In this document: positions 5,735-11,775 of the stretch, piece after piece | Numbering within the stretch: the first letter of the stretch is position 1 | Layout: each line of letters begins with the position of its first letter | Assembly: GCA_016926575.1 (NCBI GenBank) | Contig: JAFGOJ010000045.1 | Coordinates: forward strand, 1 to 11,775 | From: Anaerolineae bacterium | GTDB taxonomy: Bacteria; Chloroflexota; Anaerolineae; B4-G1; DUEL01 | Length of the DNA: 11,775 nucleotides | Direction of reading: 5' to 3' | Position numbers and translations under genes: made by a program | Notes under the pieces: model-generated | The model's database searches: none | Told to the model about the DNA's origin: nothing | The model's input: only the letters and a program-made list of their open reading frames with translations

Positions 5735-6847
5735 ATGGGTGTGCGACGTTTCTTGAGCATTTTGGTCAAAGAATACCGCCACATACTGCGTGAACCGCGC
5801 ACGTTGTGGATGGTTTTCCTTTCCCCGGCTTTTGTCCTTCTGGCGCTCTCTGCCCTGTTCACCAGCGGCAGCGGGCGTATCGATCTGGCGGTGTGGGACC
5901 ACGACCGCACGACGCTGTCGCGGCGCTTCACCGACGTGCTGGGCAGCGACGCCGATTTCTCGGTCACTTACGTGATGGACTACGCGGAGATCGACGCGTT
6001 GCTGGTGGCGCAGCGCATCGACGCGGCGGTGGTCATCCCTGCCGGCTTCGCCGATGCCGTGCAGCGGGGTGGGGCGGCCCCCGTGCAGGTCGTCCTCGAC
6101 GGCATCGACACATCCCTGGCCCACCAGGCCACCGGCAGCCTGCTGGCACACGCCGCCGACTTCGGGTTCACGTTGAATCAGCAGCTCTCCTCCATCTCCC
6201 AACCCTTGCGGATCGCCTCCCAGCCGGCTTACCTGACGGACGGCGACGCCGCGCGCAACAGCATGATTCCCGGACTGATACCCATCGTCTTCTCGCTGCC
6301 TGCGATGGCGGCGGCCCTGGCGTTGGCCCGCGAGCGTGAGACCGGATCGCTGGAATCGTTGGTCGCCACCCCGCTGCGCGGGTTCGAGTATGTGATGGGC
6401 AAGCTGGTGGCTTACGTGACGGCCTCGCTGGTGGGGTTGCTGCCGGTGTGGTTGGAGGCGCGCTTCCTGTTCGACGTGCCGTTTCACGGCAGCATCCCGC
6501 TGCTGATCCTCCTGACGATCGCCTTTTTGATGGCCAGCCTGGCGCAGGCCGTCCTGATCGGCAGCGTGGTGCGCAGCCAGCAGACCGCCACGGTCATTGC
6601 GTTGTTCGTCTTTTTCGTGCCCGGCTTTTTCCTGGCCGGGTTGATCGACCCTATCGATATGACGGATACGTTCAGCACGCTGCTCTCCTCGATGCTCCCG
6701 ATCACTCACTTCGTCATCATCAGCCGCGCGTTGTTCATCAAAGGCGCGGCGTTGGCCGATATGTGGCGGCCGGCGCTGGCGCTGGTGGGGCTTTCGACGG
6801 CCTGGGTGGGATTAGGCGTGTTGTCTTTCAAGAAACGGATGGGTTGA
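5735..6847 (+). CDS. ABC-2 type transporter permease (first of a pair)
   Basis: This 370-residue membrane permease of the YbhS/YbhR-like ABC-2 class exports an unknown substrate. It has an N-terminal KEYRHILREPRTLW stretch, then TM1 (about 24-44) and a large extracytoplasmic loop (about 45-175) with an A/TVWDxD-like start (AVWDHD, 52-57). RNSMIPGLIPIVF (174-186) leads into TM2. The cytoplasmic family motif RERETGSLESLVATPL follows, then four more hydrophobic segments. The ATG at 5735 is the only sensible start and lies 8 nt after the -10 box, without a Shine-Dalgarno. Its stop overlaps the next permease start by one base (TGATG), so the two are translationally coupled and probably heterodimerise. 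No ATP-binding subunit adjoins them. Drug, polysaccharide or lipid export are possible; the substrate cannot be read. Confidence 0.9.
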   Translation: MGVRRFLSILVKEYRHILREPRTLWMVFLSPAFVLLALSALFTSGSGRIDLAVWDHDRTTLSRRFTDVLGSDADFSVTYVMDYAEIDALLVAQRIDAAVVIPAGFADAVQRGGAAPVQVVLDGIDTSLAHQATGSLLAHAADFGFTLNQQLSSISQPLRIASQPAYLTDGDAARNSMIPGLIPIVFSLPAMAAALALARERETGSLESLVATPLRGFEYVMGKLVAYVTASLVGLLPVWLEARFLFDVPFHGSIPLLILLTIAFLMASLAQAVLIGSVVRSQQTATVIALFVFFVPGFFLAGLIDPIDMTDTFSTLLSSMLPITHFVIISRALFIKGAALADMWRPALALVGLSTAWVGLGVLSFKKRMG

Positions 6848-8109
6848 TGATCGATTCTTTGCATCGCATCTGGAGCCTGGTTGTCAAAGAGCTGCTTCAA
6901 CTGAGCCGCGACAAGTTGCTGCTGGGCTTCGTCATTTTGGGGCCGTTGTTCGAGCTGGCTCTGATGGGCGGGATGGTCGGTGGCGGCATCAACAACCTCC
7001 CTACTGCCGTCATCGACATGGACCGCACCAGTTCCAGCCGCGCGCTGACCGCCCGGCTGGAGCGGACGGATGAACTGCTCGTGCGCCACTACGATGGCGG
7101 GGTCGACGGCGCGCGCGCCCAGATGCAGCGCGGTGAGCTCGCTGCCATCGTCGTCATCCCGCCGGGGTACGGCGCGGCGCTCGTCGACGCCGGCCGGGGC
7201 GCGGTGGTGCAGGTGATCGTGGACGACTCGAACTACGTGGTCGCCGCCGTCGCCACATCGACCTCTATGGACGTCGCCTCCGACGTCGTGCGCGACCTGA
7301 CCGCCCATTACGGCTACGTGAACCGGGCGGGAATCGATATGCGCTTCATCGCCCGTTTCAACGCGGACCTCGACGACCGCCCGCGCAGCATCACGGCCAT
7401 GTTGGGCCTGATCATCTTCCAGGTCACCCTGGTCATTGCTGCGCAGAGCTTCACCCGCGAGCGAGAGCTGGGCACGCTGGAACAATTGCGCATCACTCCG
7501 TTGGGGCGGGTCGAGTTGATCGTGGGCAAGGCGGTGCCTACGCTGTTGATCGGCCTGGTCGATGGCCTTTTGATGATCGGGGTGGTCGCGCTCTGGTTCG
7601 AAGTACCGATGCGCGGCTCGTTGCCCTTGCTGATGCTGTTGACCGTTCCCTTCATCCTCTCGCAGATCGGCTGGGGTACGCTGATCTCGCTCGTCTCGCA
7701 CACGCAGCAGCAGTCGGTGCTGTTCGTCTTCGCGCTCGCCATGCTGGAGGTGGCCTGCTCCGGCTTCATCGTTCCGGCCTCCGATATGCCGGCGGTGATG
7801 CGTTTCGTCTCCAATGCCTCGTCGGTGCAGCATTACCTGGTGATTCTGCGCGGGGTGATGTTGCGCGGCGCGGCGCTGGGCGTGTTGTGGCGGCCGGTGC
7901 TCTCGCTGGCGGCGATCGGCTTGGGCTCGATGGGCGTGGCGTGGCTGCGCCTGCGGGCCGGTTTGGATACGGATTCGGTGGGACAGTGGCTGCGGGCGGC
8001 GTTCCGGCTCGCTGCGGAGCGGCGCCAACAACGCAGGGCGGCGCGGGCCGGTTCGCGAGTGGAAAACAAGCGCAAGCAGAGCCCGGAATGGACGGGAGAA
8101 CCGGCGTAA
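6847..8109 (+). CDS. ABC-2 type transporter permease (second of a pair, basic C-terminal tail)
   Basis: This 420-residue partner of the preceding permease has the same architecture. An N-terminal VVKELLQLSRDK leads to TM1 (about 24-44), an extracytoplasmic domain (about 45-180) with AVIDMDRTSSSR, and TM2 from about 182. The cytoplasmic motif FTRERELGTLEQLRITPL and four further hydrophobic segments follow. The start at 6847 overlaps the previous stop by one base; the longer open frame upstream to 6448 is a shadow. The last about 53 residues form an unusual hydrophilic tail with 11 Arg and 2 Lys, probably cytoplasmic, which the first permease lacks. The next gene begins 18 nt downstream, so all three are likely on one mRNA. 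The ATPase must come from elsewhere. Confidence 0.9.
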   Translation: MIDSLHRIWSLVVKELLQLSRDKLLLGFVILGPLFELALMGGMVGGGINNLPTAVIDMDRTSSSRALTARLERTDELLVRHYDGGVDGARAQMQRGELAAIVVIPPGYGAALVDAGRGAVVQVIVDDSNYVVAAVATSTSMDVASDVVRDLTAHYGYVNRAGIDMRFIARFNADLDDRPRSITAMLGLIIFQVTLVIAAQSFTRERELGTLEQLRITPLGRVELIVGKAVPTLLIGLVDGLLMIGVVALWFEVPMRGSLPLLMLLTVPFILSQIGWGTLISLVSHTQQQSVLFVFALAMLEVACSGFIVPASDMPAVMRFVSNASSVQHYLVILRGVMLRGAALGVLWRPVLSLAAIGLGSMGVAWLRLRAGLDTDSVGQWLRAAFRLAAERRQQRRAARAGSRVENKRKQSPEWTGEPA

Positions 8110-8127
8110 CGAAAAAGGAGGGTCGAA

Positions 8128-9207
8128 ATGTCTCAAGATGTCTATCAGCGGTTGGCCGAACGGTTGGACGCGATTCCCAATGGCTTCCCGGCCACGGAAA
8201 GCGGGGTGGAACTGCGCCTCCTGGCTAAGATATTCGCGCCTGAAGAGGCACTGCTGGCGAGCGTGATGCGTCTGAGCGCCGAATCGGCGCAGGCCATCGC
8301 CGCCCGCGCCGGGGTCGACCCCGACGCGGCCTACCAGACACTGAAGGGCATGGTGCGCAAGGGGCTGATTCTGCTCAAGCGCAGCGAAGGGACGCTCTTG
8401 TTCCGCCTGATGCCCTTCGCCGTCGGCTTCTACGAGGAGCAACTGCCGCGCATGGATGCGGAGATGGCGGCGCTGGTCGAAGAATATTTCCAGGAAGCGA
8501 AGGGTATGTCCCTCAGCCGCCAGCCGTCGATTCACCGCGTGATTCCGGTCGAGGAAGCGGTGCCCTTCGATCTGGAAATCTTCCCCCACGAGCGCGCCAC
8601 CGAGTTGGTGGAGCAGGCCAAGTCATGGGGGGTGCGGGACTGTATCTGTCGCGTCCAGCAGCGGCTCATCGGCAAGGGGTGCGACCATCCCATCGAGAAC
8701 TGTCTGATCCTCGCGCCGGTGGAGAACGCATTTGGAGCTTCAGGGCCGACGCGCGCGATCAGCAAGGAAGAGGCGCTGCAAATTCTGTGCGAAGCCGAGG
8801 AAGCGGGGCTGGTGCATTCTACGGGCAACTACCGCGACCAGCACTACTACATCTGTAACTGCTGTTCGTGCTGTTGCGGCGTGTTGCGCGGGCTGACCGA
8901 ATTCGACGTGCCCAACGCCGTGGCCCACTCCGATTTCTACGCGGTTGTGGACGCCGACGTGTGCATTGGGTGTGGGGACTGTGTCGAACGCTGCCAGTTT
9001 GGGGCGCTCTCTGTGCCTGGGGACGTCTGCGTGGTGGCGTACACGCGCTGTGTCGGCTGTGGGGTGTGTGCCGTCGTCTGCCCGGCCGACGCGCTGAGCT
9101 TGCTGCGCCGCCCAGAAGAGGACGTCGAACCGCTGCCCGCGAACCTCAAAGAGTGGATGGTACAGCGCGCTCAGGCGCGCGGCGTTTCGATCTTCGATAT
9201 TCTATAG
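8128..9207 (+). CDS. Winged-helix plus 4Fe-4S ferredoxin-domain protein with a Cys-rich cluster
   Basis: This 359-residue cytoplasmic protein has a strong Shine-Dalgarno (AAGGAGG, 8115-8121). Residues about 37-95 look like a winged helix (AIAARAGVDPDAAYQTLKGMVRKG, then a beta-wing). A middle domain carries CIC (172-174), GC (185) and NC (192). Then comes the dense cluster CNCCSCCCG (243-251, six Cys in eight residues). Two classical [4Fe-4S] motifs follow, CIGCGDCVERC (279-289) and CVGCGVCAVVC (308-318, followed by Pro). Proteins of this type occur in anaerobes as 4Fe-4S binding proteins without an assigned reaction. A redox-sensing regulator or an electron-transfer protein are both possible; no enzyme active site was recognised. 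It is probably co-transcribed with the two permeases, 18 nt upstream. The ferredoxin domain is certain; the DNA-binding role of the N-terminus is inference. Confidence 0.88.
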   Translation: MSQDVYQRLAERLDAIPNGFPATESGVELRLLAKIFAPEEALLASVMRLSAESAQAIAARAGVDPDAAYQTLKGMVRKGLILLKRSEGTLLFRLMPFAVGFYEEQLPRMDAEMAALVEEYFQEAKGMSLSRQPSIHRVIPVEEAVPFDLEIFPHERATELVEQAKSWGVRDCICRVQQRLIGKGCDHPIENCLILAPVENAFGASGPTRAISKEEALQILCEAEEAGLVHSTGNYRDQHYYICNCCSCCCGVLRGLTEFDVPNAVAHSDFYAVVDADVCIGCGDCVERCQFGALSVPGDVCVVAYTRCVGCGVCAVVCPADALSLLRRPEEDVEPLPANLKEWMVQRAQARGVSIFDIL

Positions 9208-9208
9208 T

Positions 9209-9238
9209 TACAGGGGCGACCGCCAGGTCGCCCCTGTA
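9209..9238. repeat. Palindromic repeat between convergent genes (possible bidirectional terminator)
   Basis: TACAGGGGCGACC (9209-9221) pairs perfectly over 13 bp with GGTCGCCCCTGTA (9226-9238) around a GCCA loop. It lies directly after the TAG at 9205-9207 and before the convergent stop at 9265. No T-run follows on either strand, so termination would rest on the hairpin alone. The sequence style resembles the common GGGGCGACC/GGTCGCCCC intergenic palindromes of Chloroflexota and cyanobacteria. Confidence 0.6.
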
Positions 9239-9264
9239 TCGATTGGCTCGTCCGGACGGCGTGC

Positions 9265-9600
9265 CTACATGAACACTTGCATCTGGCGCATGTCGGCCAT
9301 CGATGCTTTGACGCGCACTTTCCCCGAGGTGACGGCCTTCAACCCGTTGATGGTGCCGTTCATGAGCCCGATGAACGTTTCACTGCTCATCGTGATCCGA
9401 ATGTCCGGGTCGTCGGATTCCTCCTGCACCGGCTCTGCCGGCATCCCGTCTACCACGGCCATCAGCCAGTGCTCGTCGACGTCGGAGAAGTAGTATTCGA
9501 TCTGCCGGTTCCACCCCGGAATGACGGGGTGCCCTTCCGCGTCGATCAACCGCCGGCGCGCCGTATCCAATGCGGCTGCGAGTTCGGTTCTGTCTGTCAT
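9265..9600 (-). CDS. SCP-2 sterol-carrier-like domain protein
   Basis: This 111-residue soluble protein consists almost wholly of an SCP-2-like domain. Its order fits that fold: an N-terminal helix, IEYYFSDVDEHWLMAVVDG, an acidic DDPDIRITMSSETF segment, LMNGTINGLKAVTSGKVRVKASM, then a short end. SCP-2 domains bind lipids or other hydrophobic ligands in a tunnel, sometimes as accessory domains of enzymes; the ligand here is unknown. The ATG at 9598-9600 has a good Shine-Dalgarno (AAGGAG, minus strand 9611-9606) that overlaps the stop of the upstream gene, 9 nt away. The two are one operon and probably share a lipid-related task. Confidence 0.82.
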   Translation of the reverse strand: MTDRTELAAALDTARRRLIDAEGHPVIPGWNRQIEYYFSDVDEHWLMAVVDGMPAEPVQEESDDPDIRITMSSETFIGLMNGTINGLKAVTSGKVRVKASMADMRQMQVFM

Positions 9601-9609
9601 CGTCTCTCC

Positions 9610-10656
9610 TTACAGCGGCGCGATGCGGATGACTTCGTTGATTCCCACACCGTCGACCAGCTCGACGACCCGCCCATCTTTGTAGGTGAATTTCCCCTTC
9701 AGCGTGACCGGCCCGTCGTAGAACAGCGACCCCCAACCGGGGATATTGTTGATAGTCAGCCCCTCCAGCCGCGCGGGGTCCTGCGCCATCTGCGGGTAGT
9801 GTGCCAGCCGCACGTTCAGCTTGAGCGTGCCCTTGTCGGTGCGCATCACCACCGATTGCTCCAGGGGGATGAAGCGCCGCACTTGCTCGAAGAACACCCA
9901 CGTCTCGGGCATCACTTCCAGGCTTGTGCCTGCCAGCAGGTCGTCCTCGAGCTCCAGATACACGTCCCCCGTCTCGAAGTGGAACGGCTGGTTCTCGCTG
10001 GTGGTCGATTCACAGTGACAGAGGTAGAGGTAGGCGTTGTCGAAGTGGGCGTAAATCCAGTTCATCCAGCGGATTTCGAAGAAGTTCAACGCCTTGAACC
10101 ACACCCGCTCGAACAGGCCGCGCCCCTGCACGTCCATCTTCTGCCCCTGCACGGTCACGCTGCCGGTGACCTCAGACAGGGACTCTGAGCCCGAGACCCG
10201 CGTCACGTCGGTGACCTCGCACTCTGCGCCCGGTTCGTGGTTCCAGAACAGGATCGGGCCGCGCGGCCTGAAGGTCAGGTCGGCGCTCAACTGCTCGTTT
10301 TTGGAGATGAGGCGCTGCTCGTCTGCCCGGCAGATGGCAATCAGGTCGCCCATCTCGATGCGTACTTCGTCCTCGACCGCGGCGAACGAAAAATCCGCGT
10401 TGGGGTGGACGCTGAGGTCGGCTGACGAGGGCTTCATCACCAACGCGTCCGGCTCTTCGCGCAAGTCAAGCGGGGCCTGGGAAAAGCTCAGGTGCGTAGC
10501 CTGCCCCAGCAGTGACCCTTCGGTGAGGGAGAACTTCGCCAGGACGGGTTTCCCTTCGTGCTTGAAGTGCACCGTGAAGTACCAGTCGTTGAATCGCTCC
10601 GAGTTTTCCAGGAACTTTGGCCTTAAGTGGTCGATTGTGAATAACTCTGTCCTCAT
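9610..10656 (-). CDS. Lipocalin-like (CrtC/AttH-type) protein, tentative
   Basis: This 348-residue protein is rich in beta-strand patterns and has no signal peptide or membrane helix. The start MRTELFT at 10654-10656 was chosen because AAGGAG lies six bases before it; the frame stays open for 63 more codons upstream, but that stretch is junk from the promoter region and malQ. The segment GRGLFERVW (178-186), followed by RWMNWIYAHFDN (196-207), resembles the conserved G-x-G-x-x-E...W...D pattern of the CrtC/AttH-like lipocalin superfamily. That superfamily includes carotenoid 1,2-hydratase and svf1-like lipid-binding proteins. Catalytic equivalence cannot be shown. It is co-transcribed with an SCP-2 protein 9 nt downstream, which supports lipid or isoprenoid handling. 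A dedicated family of unknown function is an alternative. Confidence 0.6.
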   Translation of the reverse strand: MRTELFTIDHLRPKFLENSERFNDWYFTVHFKHEGKPVLAKFSLTEGSLLGQATHLSFSQAPLDLREEPDALVMKPSSADLSVHPNADFSFAAVEDEVRIEMGDLIAICRADEQRLISKNEQLSADLTFRPRGPILFWNHEPGAECEVTDVTRVSGSESLSEVTGSVTVQGQKMDVQGRGLFERVWFKALNFFEIRWMNWIYAHFDNAYLYLCHCESTTSENQPFHFETGDVYLELEDDLLAGTSLEVMPETWVFFEQVRRFIPLEQSVVMRTDKGTLKLNVRLAHYPQMAQDPARLEGLTINNIPGWGSLFYDGPVTLKGKFTYKDGRVVELVDGVGINEVIRIAPL

Positions 10657-10708
10657 TGGTGGCTCCTTTCCGCATGGTTTCTGTTTGATCACGAACCTGT
10701 GAGCATCT

Positions 10709-10714
10709 ATTATA
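10709..10714 (-). promoter_or_regulatory. -10 box of the lipocalin/SCP-2 operon
   Basis: A perfect TATAAT reads leftward at 10714-10709. The start would be near 10702, giving a leader of about 46 nt. No TTGACA-like -35 is present at 16-18 nt. The spacer holds a T7 run, so the promoter may be weak or activator-dependent. Confidence 0.55.
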
Positions 10715-10725
10715 TTACGCTTCTG

Positions 10726-10758
10726 AAAAAAAGCCACCCCCCTCAGGCGGGGGTATGC
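10726..10758 (-). terminator. Minus-strand intrinsic terminator in the divergent promoter region
   Basis: Read on the minus strand, ACCCCC (10754-10749) pairs with GGGGGT (10741-10736) around GCCTGAG. GC (10758-10757) pairs with GC (10734-10733) across a small internal loop. Seven T's (complement of 10732-10726) follow at once. No minus-strand gene lies to its right, so it would stop antisense transcription coming from malQ. Confidence 0.6.
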
Positions 10759-10773
10759 ACAGCGGCGAAACTC

Positions 10774-10782
10774 TGCTATAAT
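10774..10782 (+). promoter_or_regulatory. Extended -10 promoter of malQ
   Basis: TGC-TATAAT is an extended -10 element with a perfect hexamer. The -35 position at 10754-10759 reads TATGCA and is poor, as is common with extended -10 promoters. The start would be near 10789, giving a leader of about 31 nt with TGGAGGT at 10808-10814. Confidence 0.7.
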
Positions 10783-10819
10783 TGGGGCATTCCAACGACA
10801 TCGTACCTGGAGGTTCTGC

Positions 10820-11775
10820 ATGAGATTCCCGCGCCGAAGTGGCATTCTGTTCCATCCGACGTCCCTCCCCGGACGGTTCGGTATTGGAGACTTGGGCGAT
10901 GCGGCCTACCGTTTCGTGGATTTCCTCGTCTCGGCCGGCCAGACGTACTGGCAGATGCTCCCTCTCGGGCCGACCGGCTACGCCGACTCACCCTACCAGA
11001 CCCTGTCCGCTTTCGCGGGCAACCCCATGCTCATCAGCCCGGAGTGCCTGGTGGCGCTGGGTCACCTTACGCCGGACGACGTGGCTTCCCCGCCCGCTTT
11101 TCCCGCGGACCGGGTGGACTTTGGCCCGGTTATCGATTACAAGATGGCCCTGCTCGACCGGGCCTTCGCCAACTTCGAGGCCCGCGCGCCCGGCGAGCAA
11201 CGCGCCGACTTCGCCCGCTTCTGCGCCGAACAGGCCTCCTGGTTGGACGATTTCGCCCTCTTTATGGCTCTCAAAGTCACGCACGACTTGCACCCCTGGC
11301 ACGAGTGGGAAACGGAACTGGTCACCCGGCAGCCCGAGGCGCTGGCGCGGCAGCGCGAGGCGCTGGCTGGCGAGATCGAACGCCAGAAATACCGCCAGTG
11401 GCTCTTCCTCACGCAGTGGCTGGCGCTCAAGACCTATGCCAACGCGCGCGGCGTCCGCATCATCGGCGACATCCCCATCTTTGTCTCCCTCGATAGCGCC
11501 GACGTGTGGGCCAACACGCACCTGTTCCACTTCGACCAGAACCTGCGGCCCACGGTCGTCTCCGGCGTCCCGCCCGACTACTTCAGCCAGACGGGCCAAC
11601 TGTGGGGCCACCCCCTCTATCGCTGGGACGTGATGGCCCAGGAGAAGTACGCCTGGTGGATCGAGCGCTTCCGCATGGCCTTTACCCAATCCGACGTCGT
11701 GCGCATCGACCACTTTCGCGGCTTCTACAACTACTGGGAGGTGCCGGCCGGTGCGCAGACGGCGGTCAACGGACG
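10820..11775 (+). CDS. malQ: 4-alpha-glucanotransferase (amylomaltase), 5' part
   Basis: GH77 enzyme that transfers alpha-1,4-glucan segments in maltodextrin and glycogen metabolism, in the cytoplasm. The ATG at 10820 follows GGAGG (10809-10813) by six bases. The visible 318 codons show the family hallmarks: RRSGILFHPTSLPG at the N-terminus, GIGDLGDAAYRFVDFL, WQMLPLGPTGYADSPYQTLSAFAGNP, then GVRIIGDIPIFVSLDSADVWA, SGVPPDYFSQTGQLWGHPLY, and the catalytic VVRIDHFRG. The predicted nucleophile is Asp297 (11708-11710), with Arg295 two residues before it. The acid/base Glu and the third carboxylate lie beyond the window edge, so the gene is partial and its completeness cannot be judged. It is divergent from the lipocalin/SCP-2 operon. 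The identity is secure. Confidence 0.96.
   Translation, partial: MRFPRRSGILFHPTSLPGRFGIGDLGDAAYRFVDFLVSAGQTYWQMLPLGPTGYADSPYQTLSAFAGNPMLISPECLVALGHLTPDDVASPPAFPADRVDFGPVIDYKMALLDRAFANFEARAPGEQRADFARFCAEQASWLDDFALFMALKVTHDLHPWHEWETELVTRQPEALARQREALAGEIERQKYRQWLFLTQWLALKTYANARGVRIIGDIPIFVSLDSADVWANTHLFHFDQNLRPTVVSGVPPDYFSQTGQLWGHPLYRWDVMAQEKYAWWIERFRMAFTQSDVVRIDHFRGFYNYWEVPAGAQTAVNG

Noticed and set aside
6706..8589. 627-residue open frame on the minus strand
   Set aside because: It lies antisense to two clear membrane-protein genes and the iron-sulfur gene, has a His/Arg/Gln-rich composition typical of antisense frames in high-G+C DNA, and has no family motif or ribosome-binding site.
9380..9901. 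173-residue minus-strand frame across the lipocalin/SCP-2 junction
   Set aside because: It is out of frame with both genes, each of which has its own ribosome-binding site and a coherent fold. It is not evidence of a frameshift fusion.
10657..10845. 63-codon N-terminal extension of the lipocalin-like protein
   Set aside because: It crosses the divergent promoters and the start of malQ, is not protein-like, and a good Shine-Dalgarno marks the start at 10656.
10699..11633. Plus-strand open frames of 265 and 264 residues
   Set aside because: They lie in other frames of malQ. The true malQ frame starts at 10820 and has no stop before the window end.

Overview
The window is high-G+C, densely coded bacterial DNA. 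The gene set fits a member of the Chloroflexota (Anaerolineae-like): an acidic-N-terminus primary sigma factor, a Gld-type ABC operon with a DUF4340 lipoprotein-like partner, a paired ABC-2 permease operon, and many short palindromic intergenic repeats. The phylum is inferred from gene content and style; no rRNA or other decisive marker is present.

Layout. Positions 1-308 are non-coding. They hold palindromic repeats (2-20 and about 36-112), a good sigma-70 promoter (161-188) and a structured leader. Positions 309-4165 (+) are a tightly overlapping four-gene operon: GldA-like ATPase, GldF-like permease, GldG-like auxiliary protein and a small DUF4340 protein. Their overlaps (8, 4 and 4 nt) argue for translational coupling and one membrane complex. 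Positions 4199-4351 are a 153-bp non-autonomous mobile element with 12-bp perfect terminal inverted repeats that start GTAA and an exact 8-bp target duplication (GTGTGATG). It sits between the operon and the primary sigma factor gene rpoD (4389-5606, +), which starts at TTG or GTG and ends at a textbook intrinsic terminator (5627-5660).

A new promoter (5698-5726) sits so close to the next ATG (5735) that the mRNA is probably leaderless. It drives two ABC-2 permeases (5735-6847 and 6847-8109), which have no ATPase beside them, and then a winged-helix plus iron-sulfur protein with an unusual cysteine cluster (8128-9207). A palindrome (9209-9238) lies in the gap to a convergent minus-strand pair: an SCP-2-domain protein (9265-9600) preceded by a lipocalin-like (CrtC/AttH-type) protein (9610-10656). 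A compact divergent promoter region (10657-10819) has a perfect TATAAT on each strand and a minus-strand terminator-like hairpin between them. It separates this pair from malQ (10820 onward, +), which runs off the window end.

The most noteworthy features are the IS66-type MITE in the rpoD leader, the probable leaderless permease operon, and the cysteine-rich wHTH/ferredoxin protein. The MITE also carries an 18-bp perfect hairpin. No CRISPR array, tRNA, rRNA or intact transposase was seen.
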